Of a stretch of DNA of 64,000 nucleotides, positions 1 to 8,649 are shown piece after piece. The stretch comes from Breoghania sp. L-A4 (GTDB lineage Bacteria > Pseudomonadota > Alphaproteobacteria > Rhizobiales > Stappiaceae), in the NCBI RefSeq assembly GCF_003432385.1, contig NZ_CP031841.1, forward strand, positions 1,364,001-1,428,000. Reading direction: 5' to 3'. Every line of letters begins with the position of its first letter. Position 1 is the stretch's first letter. The notes beneath the pieces were generated by a model that ran no database searches, was not told the origin of the DNA, and worked only from the letters and a program-made list of their open reading frames with translations. The translations under genes were made by a program, and so were the position numbers.

Positions 1-427
1 TGAAGGCGCCGTTGATCCAGTCGCGCATCGCCGCGATGCGCGCGCCGCCCTCAAGATGGCCGAACTCGGCGGCGGCAAACGTCTGGAACTCGTCGGACGG
101 GCAGTAGCGCGAGGGCATCAGATAGCGCACGGTGTCGCCCGGCAGCAGGTGCGGCGCGACCGCATCGAGCGCCGATATGTCGAGCGTCGGCCGGTCCACG
201 TCGATGCGCGCGCTGTAGTCGCAGTGAAATTCCTCCTCCGCGCGCAGCCAGATGCGCTCGCCAAGGCCATCCTCCGCCGCAACCCGCACGAAATGGCTGA
301 CATCGGAGGTGTCGAGGCTGGTTGAGAGCACTTTTTGATCCGCGAGATCCGCCGCCTCGATCTGCAACAGCAGATCCGTCGGCCGCGCAAGCCGGTACGC
401 CAGGTGGACGTGAAGGTCGAGGATCAT
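1..427 (-). CDS. Transglutaminase-like family protein, N-terminal part (runs off left edge)
   Basis: Reading leftward from ATG at 427 gives an uninterrupted 142-codon frame that leaves the window. It begins MILDLHVHLAYRLARPTDLL and contains FHCDYSARIDVDRPTLDI, LLPGDTVRYLMPSRYCPSDE and the MRDWIN segment. This matches the N-terminal bundle of bacterial transglutaminase-like proteins (COG1305 type), which precedes the Cys-His-Asp papain-like core. The catalytic core lies outside the window, so activity cannot be judged. Several other frames over this stretch are open only because of high GC. No neighbour informs its role. Family identity is fairly secure; function is unknown. Confidence 0.75.
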   Translation of the reverse strand, partial: MILDLHVHLAYRLARPTDLLLQIEAADLADQKVLSTSLDTSDVSHFVRVAAEDGLGERIWLRAEEEFHCDYSARIDVDRPTLDISALDAVAPHLLPGDTVRYLMPSRYCPSDEFQTFAAAEFGHLEGGARIAAMRDWINGAF

Positions 428-816
428 GCTGCGTGTTCCGTTTTCGTGTTGCGCTCCTCATGGGCGCAGGGCGTGGGGAAAGTGTCAAATTTGTCGTGGG
501 CGGTGGGGTGCTTTTGAGTGGAGAGGGAACCAAGGGCTGCATTGCGCCAGAAGGAGAACTTGCCGCAATTTCAGGATACGGACCGGAGCGGTCATTCGCC
601 ATAGGCTGAACTTTCACTCGCTTCCAACCCGAAGCGTACTATCGTGGTCCAAAGTCACGGCCTCAGCCGACTTTCAGTTTGTTGGGCTTGTTCCTTTGAC
701 GCCCACAGTCGGGTTGGGCTAACCGATCATCCCACTGGGCCTGCCAAAAGCCGCACAGGCCGGTAAATTCATTCATTGGGAACTCAATAGAAGCCGCGTG
801 ATTTTGGGGGAAAGCC
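428..816. other. Gene-free stretch
   Basis: This 389-base stretch between two divergent genes has no convincing coding frame; the open frames in it have no recognisable protein features. It must carry the promoters of both flanking genes, but I see no clear operator, terminator or RNA gene. A purine-rich GGGGGAA at about 807-813 is the ribosome binding site of the next gene. Confidence 0.5.
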
Positions 817-1536
817 ATGTCATCGAAGATGGTTGGTCATAAAGCAGTTCAAACCGACTCCCTGCGCCAATGGTTCGGTATCGTTGTGGTGTATCTCTCT
901 ATCCCACTGGCTTTGTTGACCTGCGGAGGAGATTTCGGTTGGTGGCAGGCGTGGATCTATTCCCTGCTGATCGTTGCAGCTGGCATTGGCGGGCGCATTT
1001 GGGCGGAACAGCGGCATCCGGGCTTGATGGCCGAACGACAAAATACTGAGAACATCCGAAGCGCGAAGGCCTGGGACAAGGTGCTTGCTCCGCTGATGGC
1101 TGTCAGTCTTGGATACCCAATGGTCATTGTGGCAGGGCTGGATCACCGCTTTGGCTGGTCCCCTGAATTTCCGTTGTGGCTCGTCGTGCCCGGCTTCGTC
1201 TTGATCGTGCTCGGATACGCTTTCGCTTCGTGGGCATTGGCGGAGAACCGCTTTTTTTTCAGCGTGGTGACAGTTCAGACGGATCGCGGGCATGTGGTGT
1301 GTGACACTGGCCCATACCGGATTGTGCGGCATCCGGGCTATGCGGGAAACATTCCGCCGCTGCTGGGTATTGTGCTGGCCTTGGGCTCGGTGTGGGCGCT
1401 TGTTCCAGCTGCGGTGGCGTTGATCATCGCGGTGACCAGAACCGCACTCGAAGACCGGACCCTGCAGGAAGAGTTGCCGGGTTATCGAGACTATTCGCAG
1501 CGCGTGCGCTACCGGTTGATTCCAGGAATTTACTGA
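817..1536 (+). CDS. Isoprenylcysteine carboxyl methyltransferase (ICMT/Ste14-PEMT) family membrane protein
   Basis: This is a 239-residue integral membrane protein with about five hydrophobic segments. The C-terminal half carries the family signature: GPYRIVRHPGYAG near residue 168, followed by two membrane helices and a closing LEDRTLQEELPGYRDYSQRV. In ICMT/PEMT-like enzymes the RHP-Y motif and the late Glu/Arg residues bind S-adenosylmethionine within the membrane. Bacterial members methylate unknown small or lipid substrates, since prenylated proteins are absent, so the substrate cannot be named. The start is supported by a GGGGGAA element 5-10 bases upstream. The gene stands alone, with repeat-rich DNA downstream. 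Confidence 0.8.
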   Translation: MSSKMVGHKAVQTDSLRQWFGIVVVYLSIPLALLTCGGDFGWWQAWIYSLLIVAAGIGGRIWAEQRHPGLMAERQNTENIRSAKAWDKVLAPLMAVSLGYPMVIVAGLDHRFGWSPEFPLWLVVPGFVLIVLGYAFASWALAENRFFFSVVTVQTDRGHVVCDTGPYRIVRHPGYAGNIPPLLGIVLALGSVWALVPAAVALIIAVTRTALEDRTLQEELPGYRDYSQRVRYRLIPGIY

Positions 1537-1754
1537 GTGACTCGCCTAACCTTTGCGGCGGCTGAATTGGTGGATCAAACAGAGCGAAGATGAGCGTCGG
1601 GTGGTGGTCATATCGCCGGAAGTCCCAAGGCAGCTTGTGGCGCATTCCGGGAGTCGGTCCCAAGTGCACCGAATGATCGCTTCCCGTCCATCTCTGCCGT
1701 CAATCGCGGCGAGGCGAACGCGCACGCGGCGCTCGGCGATGCGCAAAGCCTTGT

Positions 1755-1912
1755 TCCCCTCTCCCACCGGAGCCTGTCCTTGGACTGGCCGGTGGGAGAG
1801 GGGAAGGGCGGCTCAATGTCTCGTCACTACCGGGTGAGTTGAGGGTAGGGGGCCGGGCATTGCGCAGGCGCGTCTGGCTCTCAATGACCTCGCCCCTTGG
1901 GAGAGGGGGCGG
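1755..1912. repeat. Interspersed palindromic repeat, family A (CTCTCCC/GGGAGAG), partial copies
   Basis: At 1755-1813 the arms CCCCTCTCCCACCGG and CCGGTGGGAGAGGGG form a near-perfect inverted repeat around a short spacer containing AGCCTGTCCTTGG. A half copy, CCCTTGGGAGAGGGGGCGG, follows at about 1893-1912. Related copies occur at 4123-4270, 17690-17815, 20668-20830, 21119-21160 and 23078-23195, always outside genes. The rest of the 1537-2392 gap holds a family B element and no supported gene. Confidence 0.7.
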
Positions 1913-1958
1913 ATACGGCGGGCTTGTCCCGAGAATGCATACGAGGAACAAGCGGCCG

Positions 1959-2084
1959 ATCCTTCGAGACGGCCCTTCGGGTCTCCTCGGGATGAGGGCG
2001 CGTTTGCAGCTATCTTCAAAACGTCAACACGACAGTCCTCATCCTGAGGAGCCCGGCGCCTGCCGGGCGTCTCGAAGGATGGGC
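1959..2084. repeat. Interspersed palindromic repeat, family B (CCTTCGAGACG / CGTCTCGAAGG)
   Basis: Outer arms ATCCTTCGAGACGGCCC (about 1960) and GGGCGTCTCGAAGGAT (about 2066-2080) are inverted copies. Inner arms CTCGGGATGAG and CTCATCCTGAGGAG are also inverted, so the unit can form a paired double stem. The same family occurs twice in tandem at 17849-18172. Such elements are widespread in intergenic DNA of Hyphomicrobiales. Confidence 0.7.
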
Positions 2085-2392
2085 GACGGGTGCGGAGCGG
2101 GCCGCGGCCATTCTGCAGCGGGGCCCATGGGTGCGCGCTGGAGCCCAGCGCGGGCGGCCTGAAATTTCGACGGCCCGCGTTGATTTCTCGCTCAAGGTGT
2201 CCATACTCGAAAATTATTTGTCTGAGCAACCAAATCGCCGAATTCCGCAAAAGGAACTATTCGCGCATTATGCGTGTTCCTGATGGTTTGTGTTTTGGAG
2301 ATTTTGTCCTGTTTCACAGGTAGAGAGTTGAGTTCGGGTTCACAAAAGAGAAAATCTGTTTCTGAATCAGAATAAAGCGCGGGAATTGCACC

Positions 2393-4060
2393 ATGCCTCC
2401 TCAATATCCTTTTATCGACATGCACACGCATCTCTTCACGGCACGATATCTGCCGCTGCACGGCGTTCTGCGCTCGTTCGGGGTTCCCAACTTGCTTGCG
2501 CGCGGCCTGGCGCGCATTGCGTTTTCCATCACGGGTGTCAGCGACTTCGGCGCCGCGGATGACGAGAACCAGGACGACCTTGTCGAGGCTCTTCTCGGGC
2601 GGGACGCGGACAAATTGATGCGCGTGACGACCGGGCGAACCCGGACGCTGATCCGGCGCTACCAGAGCTTTGCCGAACGCAGCCCGGACGAGGAGGAGGC
2701 TCTGCAAGAGGCGCTTGGCGGCATCGACGACATTGCGACCGAACTGGGCGAAGCGGGCATCGACCGGCCGCCGATGAGCAGCCGGATCCTGCATGTGGAG
2801 CCGCTCGCCGAGAAATCGGTCTTCGGCGATGACGTGGACATCCCCGATGAACTGGACAGCCTGCTGGCGCGCAGTTTCTCCGTGGCGGGTCAGAGGGTTT
2901 CCGGCAGCCCCTTCTTTCACGAGGCGGTTCACCTGCACCTCGATGAGGATTTCGATCCGGGAACCGATCGCGGTCTGAAGGCGGCCGGCCTGAGCCCGAC
3001 GCAAGTGCGAGGCCTGCGCCAGGTGCTGCTTTTCATCGGCGTGATGGCCCTTTCAGAGCGGAACCGCTACCGGGTCCTGGAGAAGGACTACGCGAAGGGC
3101 AAACCCGCCGACGGGGTCGACGCCACGCATTATGTCGGCGTGCTGATGGACATGCAGGAAGCCTACGCGGAGCTGTGGGGGCGCAATCTCAAGCGCCCGC
3201 ATTTCGATTTCAAGACACAGATGCGCCGCATGAACGCGCTGGCCCAGGAAACCGACGGAAAACTGATTTCCTACGGGGCGGTGGATCCCTTCCGCAGCAA
3301 GGACTGGAAGTCCTACGTCGAGCATGGCGTTGCCCATGGCGCGAAGGGGTTCAAGATCTACTGCCCGCTCGGCTACCGGCCGATCGACGACCGCAGCTAC
3401 GTCACGCCGGTGGGTCCCGGCGCGCCTCCCGTCTACGCAGACCGGGCGGAAGAGGCCGCCCCCGCCCCGCACGCCCAGGCGGCAATGGCGGAGATCCTGC
3501 CGTACTTCGCGCAACGTGGCCTGCGGATGTTCACCCACTGCACGCCCGTCGGGTTTTCAGCGAAAGAGGGATACGGCATCTACGCGGACCCGGAGCTGTG
3601 GCGCCGCGCGATGGAGAGGTACGCCGCACGAGATCTCTGGCTGTTCCTCGGACACGGGGGCGGAGCCACGGAAATCGACTGGTACGGGTGGGCGGCGGCG
3701 TCCGATGAGGACTTCGAGAAAAGCTTTGCATACCGGGTCATTCAACTCGCGCAGGACTATGACAACGTCTATCTCGGATTGGGATATATTCTGGATGTCC
3801 TCGATCCGAACCGGCGCTGCCGGGTTTTTGACCGGCTCAAGCATTATCTGACGGCGCCCAAGCCGGACGGTGCGCGGCGTCATTTCAAGGAGAAGGTGTG
3901 TTACGGTACCGACTGGTCGATGCCGCAGGCAATTGGCCGTACGCGGGCGTATCTGAACGCCTTCTATGAGTTCTTTGATGACGAAGAGATCCGGGATTGG
4001 GCGCCCGCGTTCTTTGAGGGCAACGCCAAAAAATATCTCGGACTGGCGCCCGCCGGCTGA
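2393..4060 (+). CDS. Amidohydrolase family (TIM-barrel metal hydrolase, PF04909-like)
   Basis: The 555-residue protein opens with FIDMHTHLF (His-x-His at residues 11-13), the first metal-binding motif of the amidohydrolase superfamily. Later it shows FKIYCPLGYRP near 320, RMFTHCTP near 380, LFLGHGGG near 420 and CYGTDWSMP near 505, the positions expected for the strand-5 and strand-6 histidines and the strand-8 aspartate. It is longer than typical PF04909 decarboxylase/hydrolase members (300-350 residues), with an insertion between residues about 40 and 300. There is no signal peptide, so it should be cytoplasmic. It is a lone gene and the substrate cannot be inferred. The ATG is preceded by a weak GCGGGAAT element. 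Confidence 0.7.
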   Translation: MPPQYPFIDMHTHLFTARYLPLHGVLRSFGVPNLLARGLARIAFSITGVSDFGAADDENQDDLVEALLGRDADKLMRVTTGRTRTLIRRYQSFAERSPDEEEALQEALGGIDDIATELGEAGIDRPPMSSRILHVEPLAEKSVFGDDVDIPDELDSLLARSFSVAGQRVSGSPFFHEAVHLHLDEDFDPGTDRGLKAAGLSPTQVRGLRQVLLFIGVMALSERNRYRVLEKDYAKGKPADGVDATHYVGVLMDMQEAYAELWGRNLKRPHFDFKTQMRRMNALAQETDGKLISYGAVDPFRSKDWKSYVEHGVAHGAKGFKIYCPLGYRPIDDRSYVTPVGPGAPPVYADRAEEAAPAPHAQAAMAEILPYFAQRGLRMFTHCTPVGFSAKEGYGIYADPELWRRAMERYAARDLWLFLGHGGGATEIDWYGWAAASDEDFEKSFAYRVIQLAQDYDNVYLGLGYILDVLDPNRRCRVFDRLKHYLTAPKPDGARRHFKEKVCYGTDWSMPQAIGRTRAYLNAFYEFFDDEEIRDWAPAFFEGNAKKYLGLAPAG

Positions 4061-4122
4061 CGTTGGCGGTGTGCTCGGGCGTGACGCGTCCACGGCAGGA
4101 TCTCAGCGAACCGGCTCCCAAT

Positions 4123-4270
4123 CACCTCTCCCGTTGGGAGAGGTCGGGCCCTCGGCTCTAGCCCAAGGACAGGCTCCACGCCTGGGTGAGGGGATCCAGC
4201 CTCACCGTATCCCTGAGAACCCGGCACCCCTCACCCCGACCCTCTCCCCATGGGAGAGGGGGCGGATGCG
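4123..4270. repeat. Interspersed palindromic repeat, family A, full copy
   Basis: Two hairpins, CACCTCTCCCGTTGGGAGAGG at the left and CCCTCTCCCCATGGGAGAGGG at the right, flank a central part with GGGTGAGGGG and CCCCTCACCC. The 4061-4365 part of this gap contains nothing else recognisable. The element sits downstream of the amidohydrolase stop and may act as a transcription-end or mRNA-stability structure. Confidence 0.7.
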
Positions 4271-4365
4271 GCGGGCTTGGATCGTGGCGGGCGCTCCGAA
4301 AGAGGAGGCGTTATACGAACGCGTCCTGTGAGGCCCGAAAACAGTCAGGACCGAAAAGCCTTTAC

Positions 4366-4525
4366 CGGAAACACCGCACGTCCGCCTCGGCCTGCGCGCG
4401 GTGGAGCTGGTCTATTGCGGTCCTGGCGACGGGGGCGCGAACCGGCGTCATGGTCTCGCCGCCGCCCGGACCCAAGGCGGGACGGATTGCGGCGTGCGGT
4501 TTCGGCGACGGTTTCATGGCAGGCC
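4366..4525 (-). pseudogene. Decayed paralogue fragment of the small secreted-protein gene at 9770-10120
   Basis: Read leftward, this stretch ends in a frame closing with AQAEADVRCFR and TAA. The intact protein encoded at 9770-10120 ends AQVEAEVRCFR. The preceding PGGGETMTPVRAPVARTAID aligns with PGGGEKMALFRETPFAKTAVD. Further upstream the match continues in another frame (HETVAETARRNPSRL against YSMAETVLRMRQV), so a frameshift is present, and the secreted N-terminus is missing. It is a remnant, probably non-coding. It may mark an older insertion event at the same kind of site as the direct repeats at 5717 and 9777. Confidence 0.7.
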
Positions 4526-4621
4526 TGCGCGGAAGCGAGGGTGTTTGAATACAGACTCCGCGCTTGACTTGATGTAGGTCTGACATCGCGCGGACGTGTC
4601 GTCGTTCGCGCTTGTTCAGAC

Positions 4622-5634
4622 ATGCGAGGCACCTTGTCCAATACCGAACCGGACACCCCTGAATGGGGATACGCGGAACTGCGGCGCGCCGTGGACGCGG
4701 CGGGCGTTTCCCTGTGGACCTGGAACGTCGACACCGATGCGTTCGCGATGGACACGCGGGGATACGAGCTTTGGGAGGTTACGCCCGGGAAGGCTCTCAC
4801 ATTTGAAAGCCTGTCGGAGAAGATCCACCCTTCGGACAAGGATCGCGTGAGCGCGGCCTTCTCCGCCACCAGAGCGACCGTCGGCTCCTATGAGATCGAT
4901 TTCCGCACCATGGTGGGCGCGCACGTCCGCTGGATTTCCGCGCGCGGGCAAGGTGAGGATGCCGGAATGGTAAAGCGCGTGGTCACTGGAATCTTCCTCG
5001 ACATCACCGACCGCAAGCAGGCGGAAGAGGGTCATGAGCTGCTGGCGGGCGAGATGAGCCATCGCGTCAAGAATCTGCTGGCCATCGCGACCGGCCTGAC
5101 GCGGATCACGTCGCGCTCATCGACCTCGATCGACGACATGACGAAGCAGCTGGTCAACCGCCTGACGGCGCTGGATCGGGCCCATGACCTGGTTCGGCCG
5201 TTGCCGGGAGAGCAAGGCAAGACCGCCCTGCTCGGCGACATCTTCACGGTGCTGCTGGCGCCCTACGATGACGAGTCCGCATTTGCCGGGCGCATCAGGG
5301 TTGCCGTTCCGCGCATGGGGTGGGCCATGTCACCGCGACCGCGCTCGCTCTCATCGTGCATGAACTGGCGACCAACTCCGTGAAATATGGCTCGCTCTCG
5401 GCGGAAGACGGCACTTTGGATGTCTCCGGCAGCATGCTGGATGAGGACGTCCAGATCTGCTGGGTGGAGCAAGGAGGCCCGGAAGTGGAGAGCCCGCCGG
5501 AGCTGAGCGGCTATGGCAGCAGTCTCGTGCGGAAGACGATGGAAGGCCAGCTCGGAGGATCGGTCACCTACGAATGGTCGAAAAGCGGCGCGCTGGTTAC
5601 CCTGCTGATCAGCGGCGAAAAAATTTCAAGTTGA
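4622..5634 (+). CDS. PAS-HWE sensor histidine kinase, interrupted by a single-base frameshift
   Basis: Residues about 15-135 form a PAS domain (LWTWNVDTDAFAMDTRGYEL, then FLDITDRKQAEEG). An HWE/HisKA_2 dimerisation segment follows with the phosphoacceptor in EMSHRVKNLLAIATGL. The frame from ATG 4622 then leaves homology at the G-run 5317-5320 (it would stop at 5383). In the next frame, HVTATALALIVHELATNSVKYGSLS supplies the ATP-binding N-box, and YGSSLVRKTMEG lies near the end at 5634. Adding one G restores a ~337-residue kinase. There is no membrane segment, so it should be a cytoplasmic sensor, often part of general-stress or light signalling. No response regulator is adjacent. Whether the break is real or a sequencing error is open. 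Confidence 0.8.
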
Positions 5635-5716
5635 GCTGGCAACCGTCGCCCTGAGCAGTCGCTCAAACCGGCGGCCCGGGATCCCGGTCGCGCGGTGACG
5701 CCATCGCTTTCAGCGG

Positions 5717-5768
5717 AAACACCGCACCTCGGCCTCGACCTGGGCGCGGCGGAGGGTATCGACGGCCG
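5717..5768. repeat. Left copy of 52-bp direct repeat (attachment-site-like), 3' end of the 9770-10120 gene
   Basis: Bases 5717-5768 match 9777-9828 in the same orientation at 50 of 52 positions, with mismatches at 5743 and 5767. Read leftward it encodes the last residues (EVRCFR, then TGA) of the small secreted protein whose intact gene is at 9770-10120. Homology stops abruptly at 5768. The AT-rich gene unit lies exactly between the two copies. The remaining DNA at 5635-5971 has no gene that I can support. Confidence 0.75.
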
Positions 5769-5925
5769 GACTGTGACTATGCTGCCCCGAGTTGGGTTGG
5801 ATAGTTGTCGCCACGCCACATATCTAGTCTCCAAAGGTCAACACGATCACAATCGATAAGATGGCATGCCGTAAATTGTCCCTACCCGAGCTTGCCATTT
5901 TGGGATAGAAAAGTTCGTAAGAGAT

Positions 5926-5953
5926 TTGCGAGTATCATGTCGATAAATACAAT
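5926..5953 (+). promoter_or_regulatory. Candidate sigma70-type promoter of the SLATT gene
   Basis: TTGCGA (5926-5931) and TACAAT (5948-5953) are separated by 16 bases and lie 18 bases before the ATG at 5972. The DNA here is AT-rich, so chance matches are likelier than elsewhere in the window. Confidence 0.4.
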
Positions 5954-5971
5954 GTTTGATAGGCATTTTTG

Positions 5972-6436
5972 ATGGCAGATGAAATACTAAATCAGCTTGT
6001 GAGGCTGCAGGAACGATCTCGCCGAGCATCTATCGACCAGCTTAAAGAAGCGGCTCGACTAAAGAGAATGCATTATTTTTTGGGAATTCCGGCTATTATC
6101 ATTTCCACAATTGTTGGATCAACAGCTTTTATTTCTGCGAGCGAAGGGCAAATTACATCACGTTATATTATTTTATTAATAGCGGGCGTAAGTATGGTCG
6201 CTGCAATACTAAGTTCTCTTATGACCTTTCTCGGATACAACGAGCGGGCTGAAAAACATAGAATAACAGGCGGGTTATACTCAAATATTAGAAGAAGATT
6301 GGAGGCTGAGATTGCAATATCCAAATCAAGCCAAAATGTTGATACCAATAAACTCTCAGACAATCTTAGGGAACTCTCCGATCAGTATAGCAAAATTACA
6401 GAGAATGCGCCTATTATAGATTTTGAAAAAGATTAA
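5972..6436 (+). CDS. SLATT-like two-transmembrane protein
   Basis: The 154-residue protein has a basic, coiled N-terminal part (LVRLQERSRRASIDQLKEAARLKRMHY) and two membrane helices (about residues 38-58 and 67-90). A cytoplasmic tail follows, with ERAEKHRITGGLYSNIRRRLE and a second helical segment. This layout (helix, two TMs, helical tail with an R-x-x-GGLYsnIRRRLE stretch) is that of SLATT domains, predicted pore-forming effectors in nucleotide-sensing bacterial conflict systems. ATG 5972 is preferred over TTG 5969. Base composition is far more AT-rich than the flanks. Its stop codon overlaps by three bases the stop of the convergent ThiL-like gene. Family assignment is by layout and needs a profile search. 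Confidence 0.65.
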   Translation: MADEILNQLVRLQERSRRASIDQLKEAARLKRMHYFLGIPAIIISTIVGSTAFISASEGQITSRYIILLIAGVSMVAAILSSLMTFLGYNERAEKHRITGGLYSNIRRRLEAEIAISKSSQNVDTNKLSDNLRELSDQYSKITENAPIIDFEKD

Positions 6437-7472
6437 TTCTTGAGTGATATAAGTAGATCATCTTTGAGCTGATCATAACCTTCAATTTTCATTGAGACGT
6501 TGTCGCGAGAAATCCACTTTAGGTTTCTGTCAGTTGTCGTTCTGCCAATAATTGAAATGCCGAGCTGATCGCAGGCATTTCTGCTAGCATCGCAGTCTGC
6601 CATAGTGCCTAGGAGTTTAAGATCAAGCCCCGGGCCCATGACAATCTCAGGCCAACTACATCCTAGGATCTCGGATGCTTCAACGACGCCCGTACTCAAA
6701 GGTATCGAATCGCCGTTAATTGAAATCCCAACATTGGAGGCGCCCGCCAGTTCTAAAAGCGATTGACCTAATCCGTCTGAAATATCCATGCATGAGGTAA
6801 CTAAGCCAGTGTGCACTAAAGCATCCACTAAACGTGCCTCGCAAATTGGTGACACTATTGAATTGTAGAGCGATCGTTGAGTATTTTCATCAAGCTTTCG
6901 AGAATCCCATTTGTTATTGACAATAAGGCGGAGCGCTGCACCAAATCCCCGACCTTTCCCGTGACGAATACCAGTTCGGATGGCCCCGCTGTGTAACGGT
7001 GGAAATTGCCGCTAGCGCCGTAACCTACTGCAATCCCCACAAGTGAAAGGCTCGAAGCGAATTTAGTGTCGCCGCCAACAATTGAAATACCTAGCTCTCT
7101 ACATCTTTTAGATATTCCTGAATAAATTTTTATAAACTCGCTTGCGCTAAAATTTCGCGGAAGAGCTACATTTACTAGTAGATATTTAGGCTGACAACCC
7201 ATCGAGCAAATGTCGCTCGCGTTCACCTCAACAAGATATCTGCCCAGCGCTACTGAATCCATAAGGCCGTATTTCCACGCGACAAGATCCTCTGGGATCT
7301 TATCGGTAGTGATAGTGATATTGTCAACGCCAGCCGATATTGTTGCGCAATCGTCCCAAATGGAATTAGTCCGCCCAGTCTTTTGGGCTAGCGGTCGAAT
7401 ATGGTCCCTAATCAGTCTTTTCTCACCAACTTCACCTACAGTTAACATTGGGTCAAGATCGTTGGTGTTCAT
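6433..7472 (-). CDS. ThiL-like (AIR synthase/PurM superfamily) kinase, interrupted by a single-base frameshift
   Basis: From ATG 7472 (a second ATG at 7448 lies closer to the usual ThiL start) the frame shows VGEVGEKRLIRDHIRPLA, an Asp pair in WDDCATI, ITTDKIPED, VNASDICSMG and SIVGGDTKFA, all hallmarks of thiamine-monophosphate kinases. It derails after VTGKVGD and stops at 6855. The homologous frame resumes as FGAALRLIVNNKWD and continues through MDISDGLGQSLLELAG to 6433. One base missing at about 6943-6950 (AAATCCCC) explains this and gives a ~346-residue protein of ThiL length. The usual GGDDYELLF-like motif is altered to GPGLDLKLLG, so the substrate may differ. It is the third gene of the HIT-kinase-ThiL operon and overlaps the upstream gene by 20 bases. 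Confidence 0.75.
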
Positions 7473-8649
7473 GTTTTACCCTATTCCCTATCATGCCGAG
7501 TGTACGGAAGCCGACGATACTGTTGGGTGTGTCGTAAGCAAGTTGGCGATACATTGTTATGAATTGAGATTGCAGGTACTGGGGCCAATCATAACCCTTT
7601 CCGCCATATCGTCGAGCATATTTCCGAATTATTTCAACAATTTCCAATAGGCGAACGTAATGTAAAAACAATGGTTCATCCCCGGTCAGTAAATTACGTG
7701 CTTTTAACGGTCCGTCTTCTTCCAGCAAAAATTCATCAATTTCTTTATGTCGATCAAGATTAACGTAAGCCGGAAACATCACTACTCGAATAGAATTTTC
7801 GAGTAAGACGAAGTCTTTTAGTATGTCGGCGTTAAGTTGAGCCCAGGCGAAATCAATTAAAACTGGCTTTTTCTCGGAATTCAGAACGATGTTATTACAA
7901 TGAAGGTCTCCGTGTACGTGTTTTAGATTTCTAATGACCGGTTCCTCCCAGATGCCCTTGCCGGACGATATCTCTTCAAACAAACGTACCGGATTGGCAA
8001 AATTGGCCCCCGCACACGTAGACATTGCTTCATCGATATGCTCGATACCGACTATTTGTCCATATTTTTTCCTTGGATTTAAGCGTTTAATAGCGCTTAT
8101 GTGCCATTCAAACTCATCTTTTAAGAGAACTGAAGTTGGTTCATTATTAGAAGTATCAGCAGTTCGTGAAAGGCAAATGCCGTAAAGTCTGTCAAAAATA
8201 TTGCGCAGGCAATCTAAACGCTCTTTTTCTATATCTGGGTCATTGGACACATCAAATATAATATCAGATAACTGTAAAGTTCTTGCAGAGTCAAAATTGC
8301 TGTCACTCACTATCTGAAAGTATAAAATGCCGAGTGCTTCTTCCGCCTCTCTTGATTCATAGATTGGCTCACGCGGTGCGCCAGTCGTCTCAGGAAGAAG
8401 GTAGTTTTGAATTTTTTGAAAGTTTTCGTACTCTCTCTGAATTCGATCTTTTCGATCGATTTTTACTATATGTGGATAGCAATCTTTGTCCGGACAAAAG
8501 AATACACGAAACAATCTCGCCCCCGATCTACCCACTCGATCAAAGGGGGCTATATAAATCCTATTTGCCCCGTTGCCTATTCGATCAAGACAACATTCAA
8601 TTAAAGACTTTTCACGATCCGAGAGCATTTCATATACAATTTCGACCAT
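7453..8649 (-). CDS. APH-fold small-molecule kinase-like protein
   Basis: The 398-residue protein has a degenerate N-lobe (GRSGARLFRVFFCPD, then HIVKIDRKDRIQREYENF, with the lysine and glutamate expected for ATP binding). The catalytic loop is VHGDLHCNNIVLN near residue 250 and the metal-binding motif is VLIDFAWAQ near 272, as in aminoglycoside phosphotransferase-like kinases. Thiamine kinase ThiK and choline kinases share this fold. The arrangement also recalls kinase-like domains described in NTP-dependent conflict systems (TCAD9 type), which I cannot confirm here. The ATG directly follows the TAG of the HIT gene, so translation is probably coupled. Substrate unknown; kinase fold likely. 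Confidence 0.65.
   Translation of the reverse strand: MVEIVYEMLSDREKSLIECCLDRIGNGANRIYIAPFDRVGRSGARLFRVFFCPDKDCYPHIVKIDRKDRIQREYENFQKIQNYLLPETTGAPREPIYESREAEEALGILYFQIVSDSNFDSARTLQLSDIIFDVSNDPDIEKERLDCLRNIFDRLYGICLSRTADTSNNEPTSVLLKDEFEWHISAIKRLNPRKKYGQIVGIEHIDEAMSTCAGANFANPVRLFEEISSGKGIWEEPVIRNLKHVHGDLHCNNIVLNSEKKPVLIDFAWAQLNADILKDFVLLENSIRVVMFPAYVNLDRHKEIDEFLLEEDGPLKARNLLTGDEPLFLHYVRLLEIVEIIRKYARRYGGKGYDWPQYLQSQFITMYRQLAYDTPNSIVGFRTLGMIGNRVKHEHQRS

Noticed and set aside
51-617. A 188-codon minus-strand open frame and overlapping plus-strand frames at the left end
   Set aside because: They conflict with the transglutaminase-like frame from 427, which has clear protein homology features; the others are GC-driven.
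6433-6855. Separate gene starting with GTG at 6855 inside a TAGTG overlap
   Set aside because: The homologous frame continues upstream of the GTG (FGAALRLIVNNKWD and onward), so it is the second half of one ThiL-like gene after a frameshift.
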